DNA from: Lepidurus packardi
Lineage: Eukaryota; Arthropoda; Branchiopoda; Notostraca; Triopsidae
Direction of reading: 5' to 3'
DNA length: 64,000 nt
NCBI GenBank assembly: GCA_023053545.1
Contig: JAKZAN010000004.1
Location: 7,998,001 to 8,062,000, forward strand
This document shows, one piece after another, positions 29,601 through 41,075 of this stretch; position 1 is the stretch's first letter, and each line of letters opens with the position of its first letter. Below the pieces are notes generated by a model, which saw only the letters and a program-made list of their open reading frames with translations, did not search any database and was not told the origin of the DNA. Made by a program: the position numbers and the translations under genes.

Positions 29601-32600
29601 GCAGGAGGGCAATTGGGTAAATCACCCAGATTGAGTCGTCTAGGCGATGGGGTTTTCACATACACACGTGACTGGGGAATTATATTACTTGATGTAAAAA
29701 AGCGATTTGGGAGCAAGAGACGCTTTTAGTTAGGCTTCACAGTAGGGGATGGTGTTGGGGAAGCGCAGCCTCCAAGTCCATCAATCTATCAATAGAAATT
29801 GGTCTGCAGATAAAGGAAAATGCAGAAATTGTGTATTTGTTTTGCGGCAGATCTCACTCGTTCGTTGGAATGAGCCGTATCAGAAGTTGGCCACGTGTGA
29901 TACATCGGGTGTTATCTTTGTGTGGATCCGCTATGAAGGAAGATGGTCTATTGAGTTAATTAACGACCGTAATACGCCTGTCACAGATTTCGCTTGGTCA
30001 CATGATGGTCGAATGGCATTGATTAGTTATCAGGTAAAGACCAGCAAAAAAGCAATACGGTTTGCGAGTGTTTAAAGAAAAGTTAATTGCCTTACATATT
30101 TTATTTTTTCTCCCGCCAGGATGGATTTGTTTTGGTTGGATCTGTAGCTGGACAACGGTACTGGTCCTCGATGCTGAGCATTGAATCAACCATGTCTTGT
30201 GGGGCGTGGACACCTGACGATCAACACGTAATTATTTGATCCTTCGGGTCTCAATTTGTTACTGCTTGGACGTCGTTCGACGTGACGAGCATCCTTGTTG
30301 GTTGGATTGGCTCCTATTTTCTGTTGAGCTTAAGTTAATTTTTGGGGGAAAGGAAGAGAGATGGGCTAAGGAAGATTCCCGAACTGTAGATTTTTAACAA
30401 GATTTTTATCCGAAGAGACTCGGCTTCGATTTATTATTGTTGCTGTGGATGCTGTAATGTATTGCTCTTTTGTGACCTTGGTTTTTCTTTGTGTTTGTTT
30501 TCTTACCATTAACGATAAATTACGTGCTTGATTGGCGTTGTTTTCGGGGACCTTTCCAGGTTTATGTGGGGACGACAAACGGAACACTACTGGTATTAGA
30601 CGTATATGGCACCATGGTAGCGCAGTTGAAGATTGCGCCTGATGTTCCTTTGTCGGCTTTACAATGGAATTGTCCACGCTTTAAGATGGAAGAAAGTAGC
30701 GCCACTTGCTCAGCTTCTCATAGCAGAACACCTCTTACGTCAACCGCTAATGGTAAAGAAGGTTTCCGGTTGCTATGATCCCTAAAATTTCATTTGGGCA
30801 AGTAATAAAGTGATGGCTTGCGTAGGTTCCGTGGGTCCTATTGCCAATCGGATATGGGTTTTGGCTGCTTTGCAAGCGTCAGGAAAACTAACATTGATGA
30901 AAGCCCACGATGACGTAAGTCCTGTCCAAGTAAACACTGGTTTGAAGGCAGCTTGTATTGATTGGAGCAATGCTGGGGATTACCTGTGTGTGGCTGGCCA
31001 TGTCATGTGCAATAACGAAGTCCATAACTGGCTCAAGTTTTATACCGAGTCGGGCCATTTGCGCTATTCTTTCCCACTCTCCGCCACACAAGTGAGTTTA
31101 TGTTTTTAGAACTCCTTTTCTTTGGGTTGGGGGCGTGGTTCCTTTTGTCTCCCATCCTTTTCTCTTGTCTTTGAACTAGACCATGTTCGACAGGGCGAAC
31201 TTCACCTAATTATTGACATTGGTCCATTAGGTCCCTATAACGAGCTTAACATGGGGTCATAATGACCGTAGACTTTTCATAGCTACAGGGTCGTTACTGC
31301 ACGTTGCTTGGGTGACTCGCAAAGTTCCAACATTGCAACATTTAGCTCGACTTCGAATCAAAGCTGCACTGCCTGCACAATACGCCTTGGAGAACTTACC
31401 GTTACCTAAAAGTATCCGTCATTTAGTCGACTGTCTTTTCGTTGGTACCTTACAGGTAAATGTTCTTTCTAAATCACTCAAAAAGCTCCCCAAATTCTTA
31501 TAATATGATAGCAGTAACTAGCAATTAAAGTAAAATGGATGAACTTAATCATAATAATACTAAGAATAACAATAACAATAGTGATGATAGTAGTGATAAA
31601 TTATGATATTGATAAATGCCTTTGTTTAATTTATAGAGTTATATTCCTGACAAAAACCTTCGTGACTTTGTATGCCGTCCGCCTCAGGGAAATACGCGTT
31701 TGTATTGTACCATGATTCGGAAACACGAAGATACAAACTCTAATGCCGCTTTGCAAAGCCATGGAGAACACATTGCCTTGGATACAGGTTATGTCTTGTA
31801 CTTGGAAACACTAGGATCATTGCAACCACTGCTCAAGGGCAAACCCACTTCCAAATTGCGACCCGACTTTGTCATCTTTGATCCCCAATCAGACGCAAAA
31901 GAATACGCTAGCAACGTAAGTCTGGCTTCTAATGGGAGCTCGCTGCCTTCGAGTCCTTGGCTAACAAGGCGAAATATTCGTACGCCAATCATTTCGCGAA
32001 GAAGGGCCAATGCTTTTCCGGGAAATACCGTAGCAAATACTGTGACATCAGATGAGCAAGCTGCCTCGGATTCAGACCCTGATGACAGCTGCATTGCAAG
32101 TCCCAGGTTGCAACGTCGTTGGAAACGGAGACACGCACCGTTGGCCATACCCCACCCAGCCATTCCTCCCATGAGCACGCGAAGAGAACTTGACGAAAGT
32201 TCCTCAACAACCTTGGTCAGCCAACAAGATAGTGCTTACGACCCCTTACCTGAGGTACTTTACGACTTTTTGTACCCAGCACAAAATAACTTAAGCCAGA
32301 ACTTTTGCGCAATGTGCGAGCTTTTACTGTCAACAGCTCTTTCCCTAAACTTTTTTTATGCTTCCAAGAAAAAGAAAAAAAGGAGAAGCACTACCCTGCG
32401 GACAAAAGGCTTGAGCTTATGTAATTTGGGGTTGTTACTTTGACTTTCTTCTTTAAAAAGGAACTTGAAACTCTTTTTACAGCACGATAAGCTTGCTCAA
32501 GTGACGTCCAATATTTGGGGTACCAAGTTCAAGGTCCATGGTCTTTCATCTCATCTACCCACGTACATGGGACAAGTACGAATCTATACTAACTAAAAGG

Positions 32601-34246
32601 AAGCCGTTATTATTTTTTCCAAAAAACTACTGCTTTCTTTTCCTTTGGTTTGATGAATTATTTAACGGAGAATTGTATTAGGTGACGTATAAAACCTCGC
32701 TACTTCATTTGCAACCCCGGCAAATGACATTACTGATTGTTGATCTACGTGATCCGCCCGTTGTGGTGCTTTCCGGTTCGGGAGCATCTTTGGAAAAGAC
32801 CTTTGATCCGTACCAGTTCTCTGAGGATGAAGAGGAAATGAAAGAGTTGCCCGAGTCAGTTCCTCCTATTGCCCCTATGACGCCGCGTCTAAGGAACCGT
32901 CAACGTCGCCAACAAGGAAGACTTGCTAAGCCTAGTGCGGACTTGCTAGAGCCACCACCAGCACCCACTCATAAGCCTTATGCGAAGAACGCTTCGTCGA
33001 ACACGATAGCGACAGCCCATCCTGAGCATTCGGAAGATGTTTTAAGAGTAGACATAGACACAAACGAGCATTTGTACTTGTCCACAGACAGGGTCATGTT
33101 TTCCTCCAAAAGACGCGTCCGAAGCTTGAGCGTGAGCCATATTGACAAGCTGAACAAAACCAACCTGCTTCATAGCGCCTTGCCTGCCAAAACCTCGAAA
33201 ACCTCATCAATGCGACGAATGCCCACGCGGAAATGCCGGTCTTTGGACTCAAGTCCCCAAACATCGGCTAAGCTACTGCCTACCATTCTCTCGTGGCATA
33301 AAGATAGCCAGAATGTGGGTATGTTCGCGAAACATTTACGGACAAGCTTCAGGTCTACTTTGGATTCCTCTAAAGAAACTACGAGTACTTCAACCTCGAC
33401 GTCATCTTCGGAGAACAACGTGAAAATGAGTTCCATGAAAGCACACAGCTGTATGACTGGCCTGGCCAGATTGAGTCCATTGTTAGGGAGGAAATGGGAG
33501 CGTTGGCAAGGACGTAATCAAGCCGAAGCGTTAGCTAAACGCAATGGAGTGTCTGCACCTACGACACCTAATTGCAGCCCTCTAGTGCCGCGAAGACGTC
33601 CCAAGCGAGAGAGGCACGCTTCACCCATTAGGTACTTGAAAACAGAACCTCCTTGGAAAAAAGATATTAACTTCCTTTGTTTATGTCATAGGCAGCTATT
33701 AAATTCACCACTTCTAGCTAGAAAGTTGCGAAAGGGAAGGTTAACGGAAAGTTCCGAGTCAGAGGACGAACTTCATAAAAGTGATTACCAAGACTTGGAA
33801 AGTTTTCAGAAAGCTCAGCTGCTGCAAAAGGTTTGCTAGACACTTTCCAAGTTATTGAGTGATGTTGCAACATGTTTTTCTAACAGCTTCGACAATCGTT
33901 AACCCCAGATGTGGGTACACCAACTGTGCGCCGGAAGCAATTCGTTCTCAATAATAAGGCTCCTTTATGGAACGAGCATAGTCAAGTTTACCAGTTAGAT
34001 TTTGGAGGAAGAGTTACCCAGGAATCCGCCAAGAATTTTCAGATTGAATACCGCGGCAAACAGGCAAGTTTACGGCAAAAAAAATCCGTGATATTCTAAG
34101 GAATGTTGTAATATGAATCGCATTGATAGGTCATGCAGTTCGGACGTATCGATGGAAACGCTTACACGTTGGATTTTCAATACCCCTTCTCGGCCGTCCA
34201 GGCCTTTGCGGTGGCATTGGCAAACGTGACGCAAAGATTAAAGTGA
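26697..34246 (+). CDS. TULP4: Tubby-like protein 4 (tubby superfamily protein with WD40 repeats and SOCS box)
   Basis: Family members pair WD40 repeats and a SOCS box with a split tubby domain and are thought to act as substrate receptors of a ubiquitin ligase. Twelve exons (26697-26792, 29213-29377, 29851-30033, 30120-30227, 30560-30752, 30826-31091, 31231-31455, 31637-32254, 32483-32575, 32682-33830, 33887-34063, 34130-34246) give about 1129 residues. Recognised pieces: [64 protein letters not shown]; tubby start [28 protein letters not shown] and [14 protein letters not shown]; and the C-terminal [20 protein letters not shown] and [17 protein letters not shown] long disordered Ser/Arg-rich stretch (exon 10) splits the tubby domain. 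The SOCS region is in exons 7-8. The intron at 34064-34129 begins GC, not GT. Confidence 0.94.
26793..29212 (+). other. Long first intron of TULP4 (2.4 kb)
   Basis: Other introns here are mostly 45-100 bp, so this one stands out. It contains a run of 14 G (27210-27223) and AT-rich tracts around 27700-28300. No exon with recognisable protein is seen. Regulatory elements or an alternative first exon are plausible but not shown. Confidence 0.6.
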
Positions 34247-34458
34247 CGAGTTTCGAGAGCGAAAAATGGCTTTCTTTGGTTTCAGCATTCCGTTTCTCGT
34301 TAAATTTTATGTTGAGTGAAATATTGATGTAAAAGTTGTTACGCATAACACAAGTACTGTTTTCTTAGAAACGAGACATCCATGGTGGCATTCTTTACTT
34401 GTATTATAGCAACTAGGATTTTTTTTTACAGTCTATGAGAGCAGCACAGTATTCTTGC

Positions 34459-34921
34459 CTACTGGAACTTGAAAGTTCGGTCTACATAAGCAACTTGGCC
34501 TGTTCTGTAGGTATGTTCGATCTTTGCCTATAAAATGCAATGGTTAAAAGCAGTTTCCAACCCAACAAACCAATAAGCTTACCCTTGAATTTGTTACGAG
34601 CCAGGTAAAGCCAAGAATAGGGATAACGGACATTAACATGCCCAGACCTGCAGTTTTTGGTGTCGGGCGAAAGTGGTCATACCTGGTTACTCGCATGGAC
34701 GAATATCTTTGCATTGCAGGATCAAACTAGATAAAAATCAGGTGAAAGGTAAAATTTAACTCTTGTCTGGAAAATAACATGTCGAGTGAACTTACGATGG
34801 TTCCTCCCTCGCCTGCTTTATGCAAGAAAGGGTTAGTGAGTTGCTTCTGGAACTCCCTCTTCAGAGCTGAGCGAAGCTTTGCTCGCTGTTCAACGAGTAC
34901 TTTATCGGCAAATTCAGCCAT
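34459..34921 (-). CDS. NDUFB4: NADH dehydrogenase 1 beta subcomplex subunit 4
   Basis: Accessory membrane-arm subunit of respiratory complex I in the inner mitochondrial membrane. Three exons on the minus strand (34921-34796, 34726-34583, 34527-34459) give 112 residues. The N-terminal half is a charged helix (VLVEQRAKLRSALKREFQKQ), followed by the family signature YDHFRPTPKTAGLG. One transmembrane helix (MLMSVIPILGFTWLV) precedes a short C-terminus ending VAYVDRTFKFQ, like the human DRTFHLSY ending. The start was set at the ATG of MAEFADKV; the frame upstream is open but has no ATG. The gene is convergent with TULP4, whose stop is 213 bp away. Confidence 0.88.
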
Positions 34922-36514
34922 TTTTGCAGCAAACTCAGTGTATATTCTTCGTCCACACAAAAAAACGGAAGCGTGTTTTCTATATATTTCCACTTTTGGT
35001 TACCAGATGGTGTTGTCTGTGCGTTGCGGCGTTCTTTCAATTAATTATTAAATACTATGCATGTGGGTGTAAGTGAAGGTGTAAATAGCTATTAGGAAAG
35101 GATTTTCGTCAAAGTGATACATAAATAAGTTTGGAAATTAATATACCCAACCTTGGAGCGATACAAAATGGTATTAACATTAATCCGGAGTCCGGACAGG
35201 ATGAAAATATCGCCTGAACGGCTGACCCAAAACCCGTAAAGGCAGGTCGAGCTCATGGTAGTGCGACCTATAAAAAGGATAAATGTCTAAAATAGAAGCG
35301 CTTCTATATGCTAAATTTTATGCATCACAAAATCGAAAAACTGTTTTCCTTTACTTTTTTTAGTTCCAAGAATCTTGCAAGACATGGAATGACTATACTC
35401 CAACCATAAGAAAGTTAATAAAAAGCTCACCTTTTTAAATTATCTCCGCTTCGGTTATCTTAACTCTGACGTAGGAAGAACAATTTATTAAATTACTGTA
35501 ATTACTGCAAGCACTTACTAAAAATATCGAAATTATTGTACTGAGTACTATTTTCACACTTTTATCCACTTCTTATTTATGGACTAAACTTGTAAATTTA
35601 AGTAAAGTTAAAAGTAAATTATCGACACAATCTGCTTGACCAGACGAATAGATGGATGGTTTAAAATTATGGGTATATGGAATGCCCAAAAAATGCCCAA
35701 CAAAACGCGAAAAGAGTACCCGTTCATGCCCAACATATGTTCCGTTCACTTACTGATGTAGTAAGCAAAAAAGGTTGAACTTTTGAAGACAACAATTCCC
35801 TAGTCCACTTAAATTACTCGAGAAAGTGACTGTATTTGGCTGATAGCCCAATCTTACCTGTGTAAAATAATTACCCTCCGACAGTTAATGCTTTTTACCC
35901 ACCACAAGCCTAATAAGTAACCTATACGCTCGATACAGATCCCATAAGACTTATAGATATGTTGGGTATTTTTTCAAGGGCTGTAATTTCTTATTGCCTT
36001 TTTTCTTTACAGTGGTCTGACAATGATGGATATAGCCTACTATTGCCTTAGGAGAGTATGCATTAGTCCTGAATGGGTTATTAGTATCGTAAGTATGAAT
36101 TATAAATTGGTTATTATGACCCTTTCTTTTTTACATGTAATTTACCCTTGCTTCTGTTTTCATGTTTGTTATATTGGCTATAGCTTGCGTTTCTTACTCT
36201 GCTGTTTGTTGCTTGGATACGCTTTCCTCGTTGCAGTTTCAATGAAAGGTGTTCATGCTGCTTATTGTTTCTTTGCGAACTCAGGAATTCAATTCCCATT
36301 TGTTCCACCCGAGCATTCACAGGATGGACACAAAAGCCAAACTATCGAGTTAACCTGGGACATATCGGGTATTTTACAACCCATGATCATGCTCCGTAGC
36401 TCGCATGGTTCGGTTTGAGTTTCACCTGATTGCACGTATGTTATGTTCGCGGACCTTCAGTAACCCTTGGGTCACCATTTGAATAAGTGTAAGGATCCGA
36501 AAAGCGTGATCGTC
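34922..36514. other. Intergenic, AT-rich
   Basis: No gene confidently supported. An ORF of 131 codons at 36023-36418 has an ATG start and hydrophobic content. It contains what looks like an intron (GTAAGT near 36091, CAG near 36239), so it is more likely leader or intron sequence of the next gene than a protein gene. Copies of TGCCCAAC and GTTGGGTA around 35680-35970 are inverted and could mark a decayed small element. Confidence 0.3.
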
Positions 36515-37965
36515 ATGACTTCCATCGGTTTACTTTTAATTTACTCCAGTACTTTAGTTACGTCCATAGCTTCACAATGTATTTGCAATTTTACGACTAC
36601 CAATCGCGACTCTCGGCACAAAGTTCTAATTGCAAACATGAATACAACATTATATCGACACTTAGTTTCTGTTAACCAAAGTTTGTCCACCTTCACGAAA
36701 AAGCCTTTTGATTTAGACAAATTCTTAACATTTCAATCCAGTCCCTATGAAAATGTGCTTGACTTTGTCGCCATGGGAGGACTAAAATTGGTTAATTGGA
36801 CAGACGCGATTGGACGTGAGTATTGTTGTTAAATAATAGAAAAGCCGCTAATTTCCAACTCCGACAAAACTAGAAAACCTAGTTAACAATACCGACGTTG
36901 AAATATATATGAAAAATACATTCATAAATCCTGTCGAGAACGATCTGCAGCAACGAGCTGTTAATTATAGTTTTCCATATGGCATTTTTCGTCAGGAAGA
37001 ACCCCAGAAATACTACGCAGGCTTAAATGCAACTAATGCGTCATCCCTCTGTTATTGCAATGCAGGTACGAACTATAATTGGGCATAATAACGGACGAAA
37101 ACTATCATATAATTAACCCTAATATAGGAGGCGAGGTCATGGTGACATTCCTTACAAATGCAACAATGGAGTTTGACATACATTCAGCTAGTTTCGCCCG
37201 ATTTGCCCGTTCTGTTGAAGATAATGTATATATTGAAAAGAAAAAGAATGAACACACGACTAGTTTGTGTCGTTTACGTCATGATCCTAATCGACTTGTA
37301 TTTCAGGTTACAGTTTATATGGCAACTGATGGTACGTTCTGGGAATCGTTTATTTATTGCCGTGTGGTGAAGGCTGAGAGACCCAGTGCGGCCCCTGCAG
37401 TTATATCTCTTGCCTTAACTTTTACGGCCCCATCGGTGTCTAATATCGTAACGCTATATAGTAATATTACTGCGGCCTTGCCAGGTTATATAGGAGCTAA
37501 GGACATGAGCAGCGCTGGCTGTAAGTTTTTCTGCTTATTTTTCTCTTTTTCTTTTGGCCTCATTAGAGATTTTTTGGGGTACTTGATTCTAGTTGTCAAC
37601 CTGTATGTCTACGTACCACCTTCTACAACTACTACAACTACTACCACGACAACTGTTACTCCCATGACTGCTAAAGTTGAAACGATCACTAAGACTCCTC
37701 CGAAACTAAGAATTGCGTATACGTATTATGGGAACGATCTTGAAGAAACTCGTGTTGTCGACAGAGAATTACATGTACTTGCCATTGGTGTAGGAGGTTT
37801 TATTGGTAGGTCATTATCGTACACTTAGTGCAACTATAAGGCTTATAACTCCTTTAATGGTCTATTTTAGGAATATTTTTTGGGCTCCTTGTGTGCTTTA
37901 TCGGCTTGCAATTCCAACTTTGCCCCAAGCAAAAGGGTGACAAACTTGTAGGAAACGAAGCTTGA
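36515..37965 (+). CDS. Type I membrane glycoprotein with Thr-rich stalk, family not recognised
   Basis: Five exons (36515-36815, 36874-37065, 37128-37520, 37593-37805, 37871-37965), all joined in the same phase, give about 397 residues. A signal peptide (MTSIGLLLIYSSTLVTSIAS) is followed by a lumenal or extracellular region with many N-glycosylation sequons (for example CNFTTT, ANMNTT, VNQSLS, LNATNASS) and paired cysteines. A Pro/Thr stalk of consecutive threonines near residue 305 precedes one transmembrane helix (IFFGLLVCFIGLQF). A short basic tail of about 17 residues follows. The arrangement resembles LAMP-like or V-ATPase Ac45-like proteins, but I see no diagnostic motif. Phase-1 introns throughout are typical of extracellular modular genes. 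Confidence 0.75.
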
Positions 37966-38734
37966 AGATTCTATACGAAATGTCACGATGAACCGCAGTA
38001 AATCCTGTTTATCGGGTAAATTGTTCCCCCATTATAACAAACGTTACAGTTTTATGTGTTTATAGTTACGGGTAGGGGGGGGCGGATTGGATCGTTTGTG
38101 ACCTTTTCTTGTCATAGCATTCGATCGCACGGTATCTTTTTGTGGGTACTTTAAGCACGTTTATGATCTAAGTCACGAGAATACTATGTCACTTGTACCG
38201 TGGGTGCTATATTTATAAGCGATACTGTATTCTGTATCGAAGCTTGGTTTTTAAGGTATACCTAAAGCAATGAGCCTTCGGGTTTTCTTTTTTATTTCAT
38301 GCCATGACTTTGCCCAAAATCTATCTTGAAGTTTGCAAATGTCTTTTAGCTACTTAAATAGAGTGCCTTTCAGGTTGTTTAAGCATATTAAAAGTAACAA
38401 CAATACACGAGTGCGTGAAACCATAGCAAAAGTTTTAAAAAGGTAATACGCAGTTTTATGCCATTTTACCATTAAGGCACTAAGGCAAGCTGGTACGGCT
38501 GGAAAAATGCATATAATATATGACCTTTTTTCGTGCTTTTCTTTTATGAGGTTCGATATTATATCGTTCCTGTTTTTTGTTCCATGTTTTCTCTTCCGTC
38601 TTCGTAGTAAGAACTGTGCGAAGCTAGCGTCATCAGGTGAGTTAGACGCGAAGCTATTAGTAAACAGAAAACGTGCGTGTGTTTTAGCGTCCGGAGAACA
38701 AAATTTGATTCTTTGTGTTAATTAGCTAGTGAAA
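37966..38734. other. Intergenic, no gene seen
   Basis: 3' flank of the membrane glycoprotein and promoter of the mevalonate decarboxylase gene. A GTAGGGGGGGGCGG run lies near 38072. Nothing else is supported. Confidence 0.35.
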
Positions 38735-41013
38735 ATGGAGCCTGTTACGTGCATAAGCCCTGTAAATATAGCAGTCATCAAATACTGTAAGTCAGTCGGT
38801 ATAGCTTTGTTTCAGGTTTCCTCTTTGTATTGAACGTGTTGTGTTGCTGGACGTTTTAATGTTACTAAGACGACTGATTCTATATAACCTCACACGTCAT
38901 TAGCCATCAGGGTATTATTAAGGCATTCGAATTCGATAGCATGCGAAGTAGTACTGCATTTCTAGTCGGGATGGCAGTTTTTACGGACTAACAAAACAGT
39001 TATTCCTCAGCAGACATGAAAATGTCGTTTCCATTACAGCAAGAAGAGGAAACGCTTCATTTAATCAGAAAAAAAGATGCTATGTTTTTGTGTTTGCTAG
39101 GTGGCACAGTGTCGAATGCTGTATATCCAACGACTGATAATTTAAGAGCTCTGTTCTGTTTTATAGGGGGAAAACGTGATGAACGTCTTATTCTGCCAGT
39201 TAACGATTCATTAAGCGTTACTCTGAGCACTGACCAGGTAGAAATAGTAATTTTGATGTCTTAAAATACTATATATTGCATCGTTCAAGACGCCTTCTTG
39301 CTTTCCGCTATCGACTTGCCCATTTCTAACCTTTGGCTATTCCTGCATAACTTGGCACAAATTTTCACGTGTAATATGGTATATTACTCGGCATATTACG
39401 GCATATTACATATAATATGCCGAGAAGAACGTTATGGTCGACTGGCTTCATTTCTTTGTGCCTGTGCCTGTAATTGTCATATGTTCTCGTCAGAGTCGAG
39501 CTTAAACGGTTTTTATTCTTTGCAGCTGTCATAACATGAAAAATTTCGGTTTTTCAAAGTTTATTGTTGTCTAGTTTCATGCCAAAACAAGTGTGGTGTG
39601 CAGTCCGCATTTTCAAGAAGATATAATGTGGTTAAACCAGTGGTAAGCTTATTTTCTTTCTCTTTCCTAGTTTTTCACCTAATTAATTCAACTACAGTAA
39701 ACAAGATATCGATCATCCTCGAACGCAAAACTGCTTGAGAGAAAGTATAAAACGCAGAGATAAATTCTATAGGAGATAGCTTATATTTTTGGTTTATGAT
39801 TAGTACGGAGGTTAGCACTTGAAAGTGGCATTCAATCGTGTATTGAGAAGGCACAATGGAGGGTGTGCATAGCATCCCAGAATAACTTTCCTACTGCCGC
39901 AGGTCTAGCTTCTTCTGCAGCCGGATTTGCTTGCCTAGGTAAACAATTTTTCTGTTCCTTTTGCACTCCGGTGAACTTTAACCTTCAATCAAGTTGTACT
40001 TTAGTTTACAGTCTAGCTCTTGCACATGGTTTACCATATAGTGTAGATTTAACCAGAATTGCACGCCAAGGAAGCGGGAGTGCTTGCAGATCTCTACACG
40101 GAGGCTTTGTTCGTTGGCATAAAGGTGAGCTCCCACATGGAGAAGATAGCATCGCGAGACCTGTTGCACTTTCTAACCACTGGCCTGAACTACGTATATT
40201 GATTGCTGTGGTACAAAACACAATGCTATTTTTGGGTTACAAAGCTTATATTCTTTAGTAGGTGAGCAGTTCCACCAAGGAAACTAGTAGCACTGCTGGT
40301 ATGCAGCAGTCGGTTCTCACAAGCGACCTTTTAAAGTATCGTGCTGAGGTTTGCGTTCCGCAACGCATTGGAAAGATAATCTCTGTAATATTAAGTATTT
40401 AAAACCAATTTCCCGCAAAAACTAAAGCAATCTTAGGCCATTGAAGGGAAAAACTTTGAACAATTTGCCAAACTGACTATCCAAGACAGTAATCAGTTCC
40501 ATGCGGTTTGTATGGACACTTATCCACCTTGTATTTACATGAATGATACTTCGCATAGTCTGGTGAAGTTGATTCATCACTACAACGAGTTTTACAAGTC
40601 AATTCGAGTAAGGTTTACAGGTTCTCAGTTTCTGCTTTTCTGAGTCTTTTGGTGTCCCTTTAGGTAGCGTATACGTTCGATGCAGGACCAAATGCGGTTT
40701 TATTCATGTTACAAAATCATGTAAGCGAATTCGCCGCCTTGTTGCGTTATTGCTCCAAACCAGTACAAGATTTCGTAAGAGGTTTACCAATGGAGGAAAT
40801 AGAATCGCTCTCGCAAGTAAAAAAAAAAGTCTAATTTTGAGGGGTTTTGACTTATAGTCTTGGCATTGCATTGCAGGATTTACAAAGTCTAGCAGCGAAT
40901 TGGACAGGTGGCCTGAGCTTAGAGTACTTGATGCACACCAATGTGGGCGAAGGTCCTCAAGTTTTGGATTCTTCCCAATCCTTACTAAATAATACTGGCC
41001 TACTTCTTCAGTA
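38735..41013 (+). CDS. MVD: Mevalonate diphosphate decarboxylase
   Basis: ATP-dependent enzyme making isopentenyl diphosphate, the last step of the mevalonate pathway. In arthropods it feeds farnesoid hormones rather than sterols. Ten exons (38735-38786, 39167-39237, 39575-39642, 39698-39744, 39816-39938, 40005-40210, 40262-40384, 40437-40607, 40664-40816, 40876-41013) give 383 residues. Motifs in order: [50 protein letters not shown] (the GHMP phosphate loop); [55 protein letters not shown] with the catalytic Asp. Exon 4 is only 47 bp and, with exon 3, is easily missed. The first intron is 380 bp. The stop is 62 bp from the stop of the convergent SLC6 gene. Confidence 0.95.
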
Positions 41014-41075
41014 ATATCCCAATGATTTCCACTTTGAAATCGCGAGACAAAATATAGTCATTTTTATGCAAACGT

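Noticed and set aside
35150..35280. Short GC-rich patch that looked tRNA-like
   Set aside because: No cloverleaf with a TTCRANNC box could be drawn.
36023..36418. 131-codon hydrophobic ORF before the type I glycoprotein
   Set aside because: It contains good internal donor and acceptor sites and matches no family; more likely leader or intron sequence.
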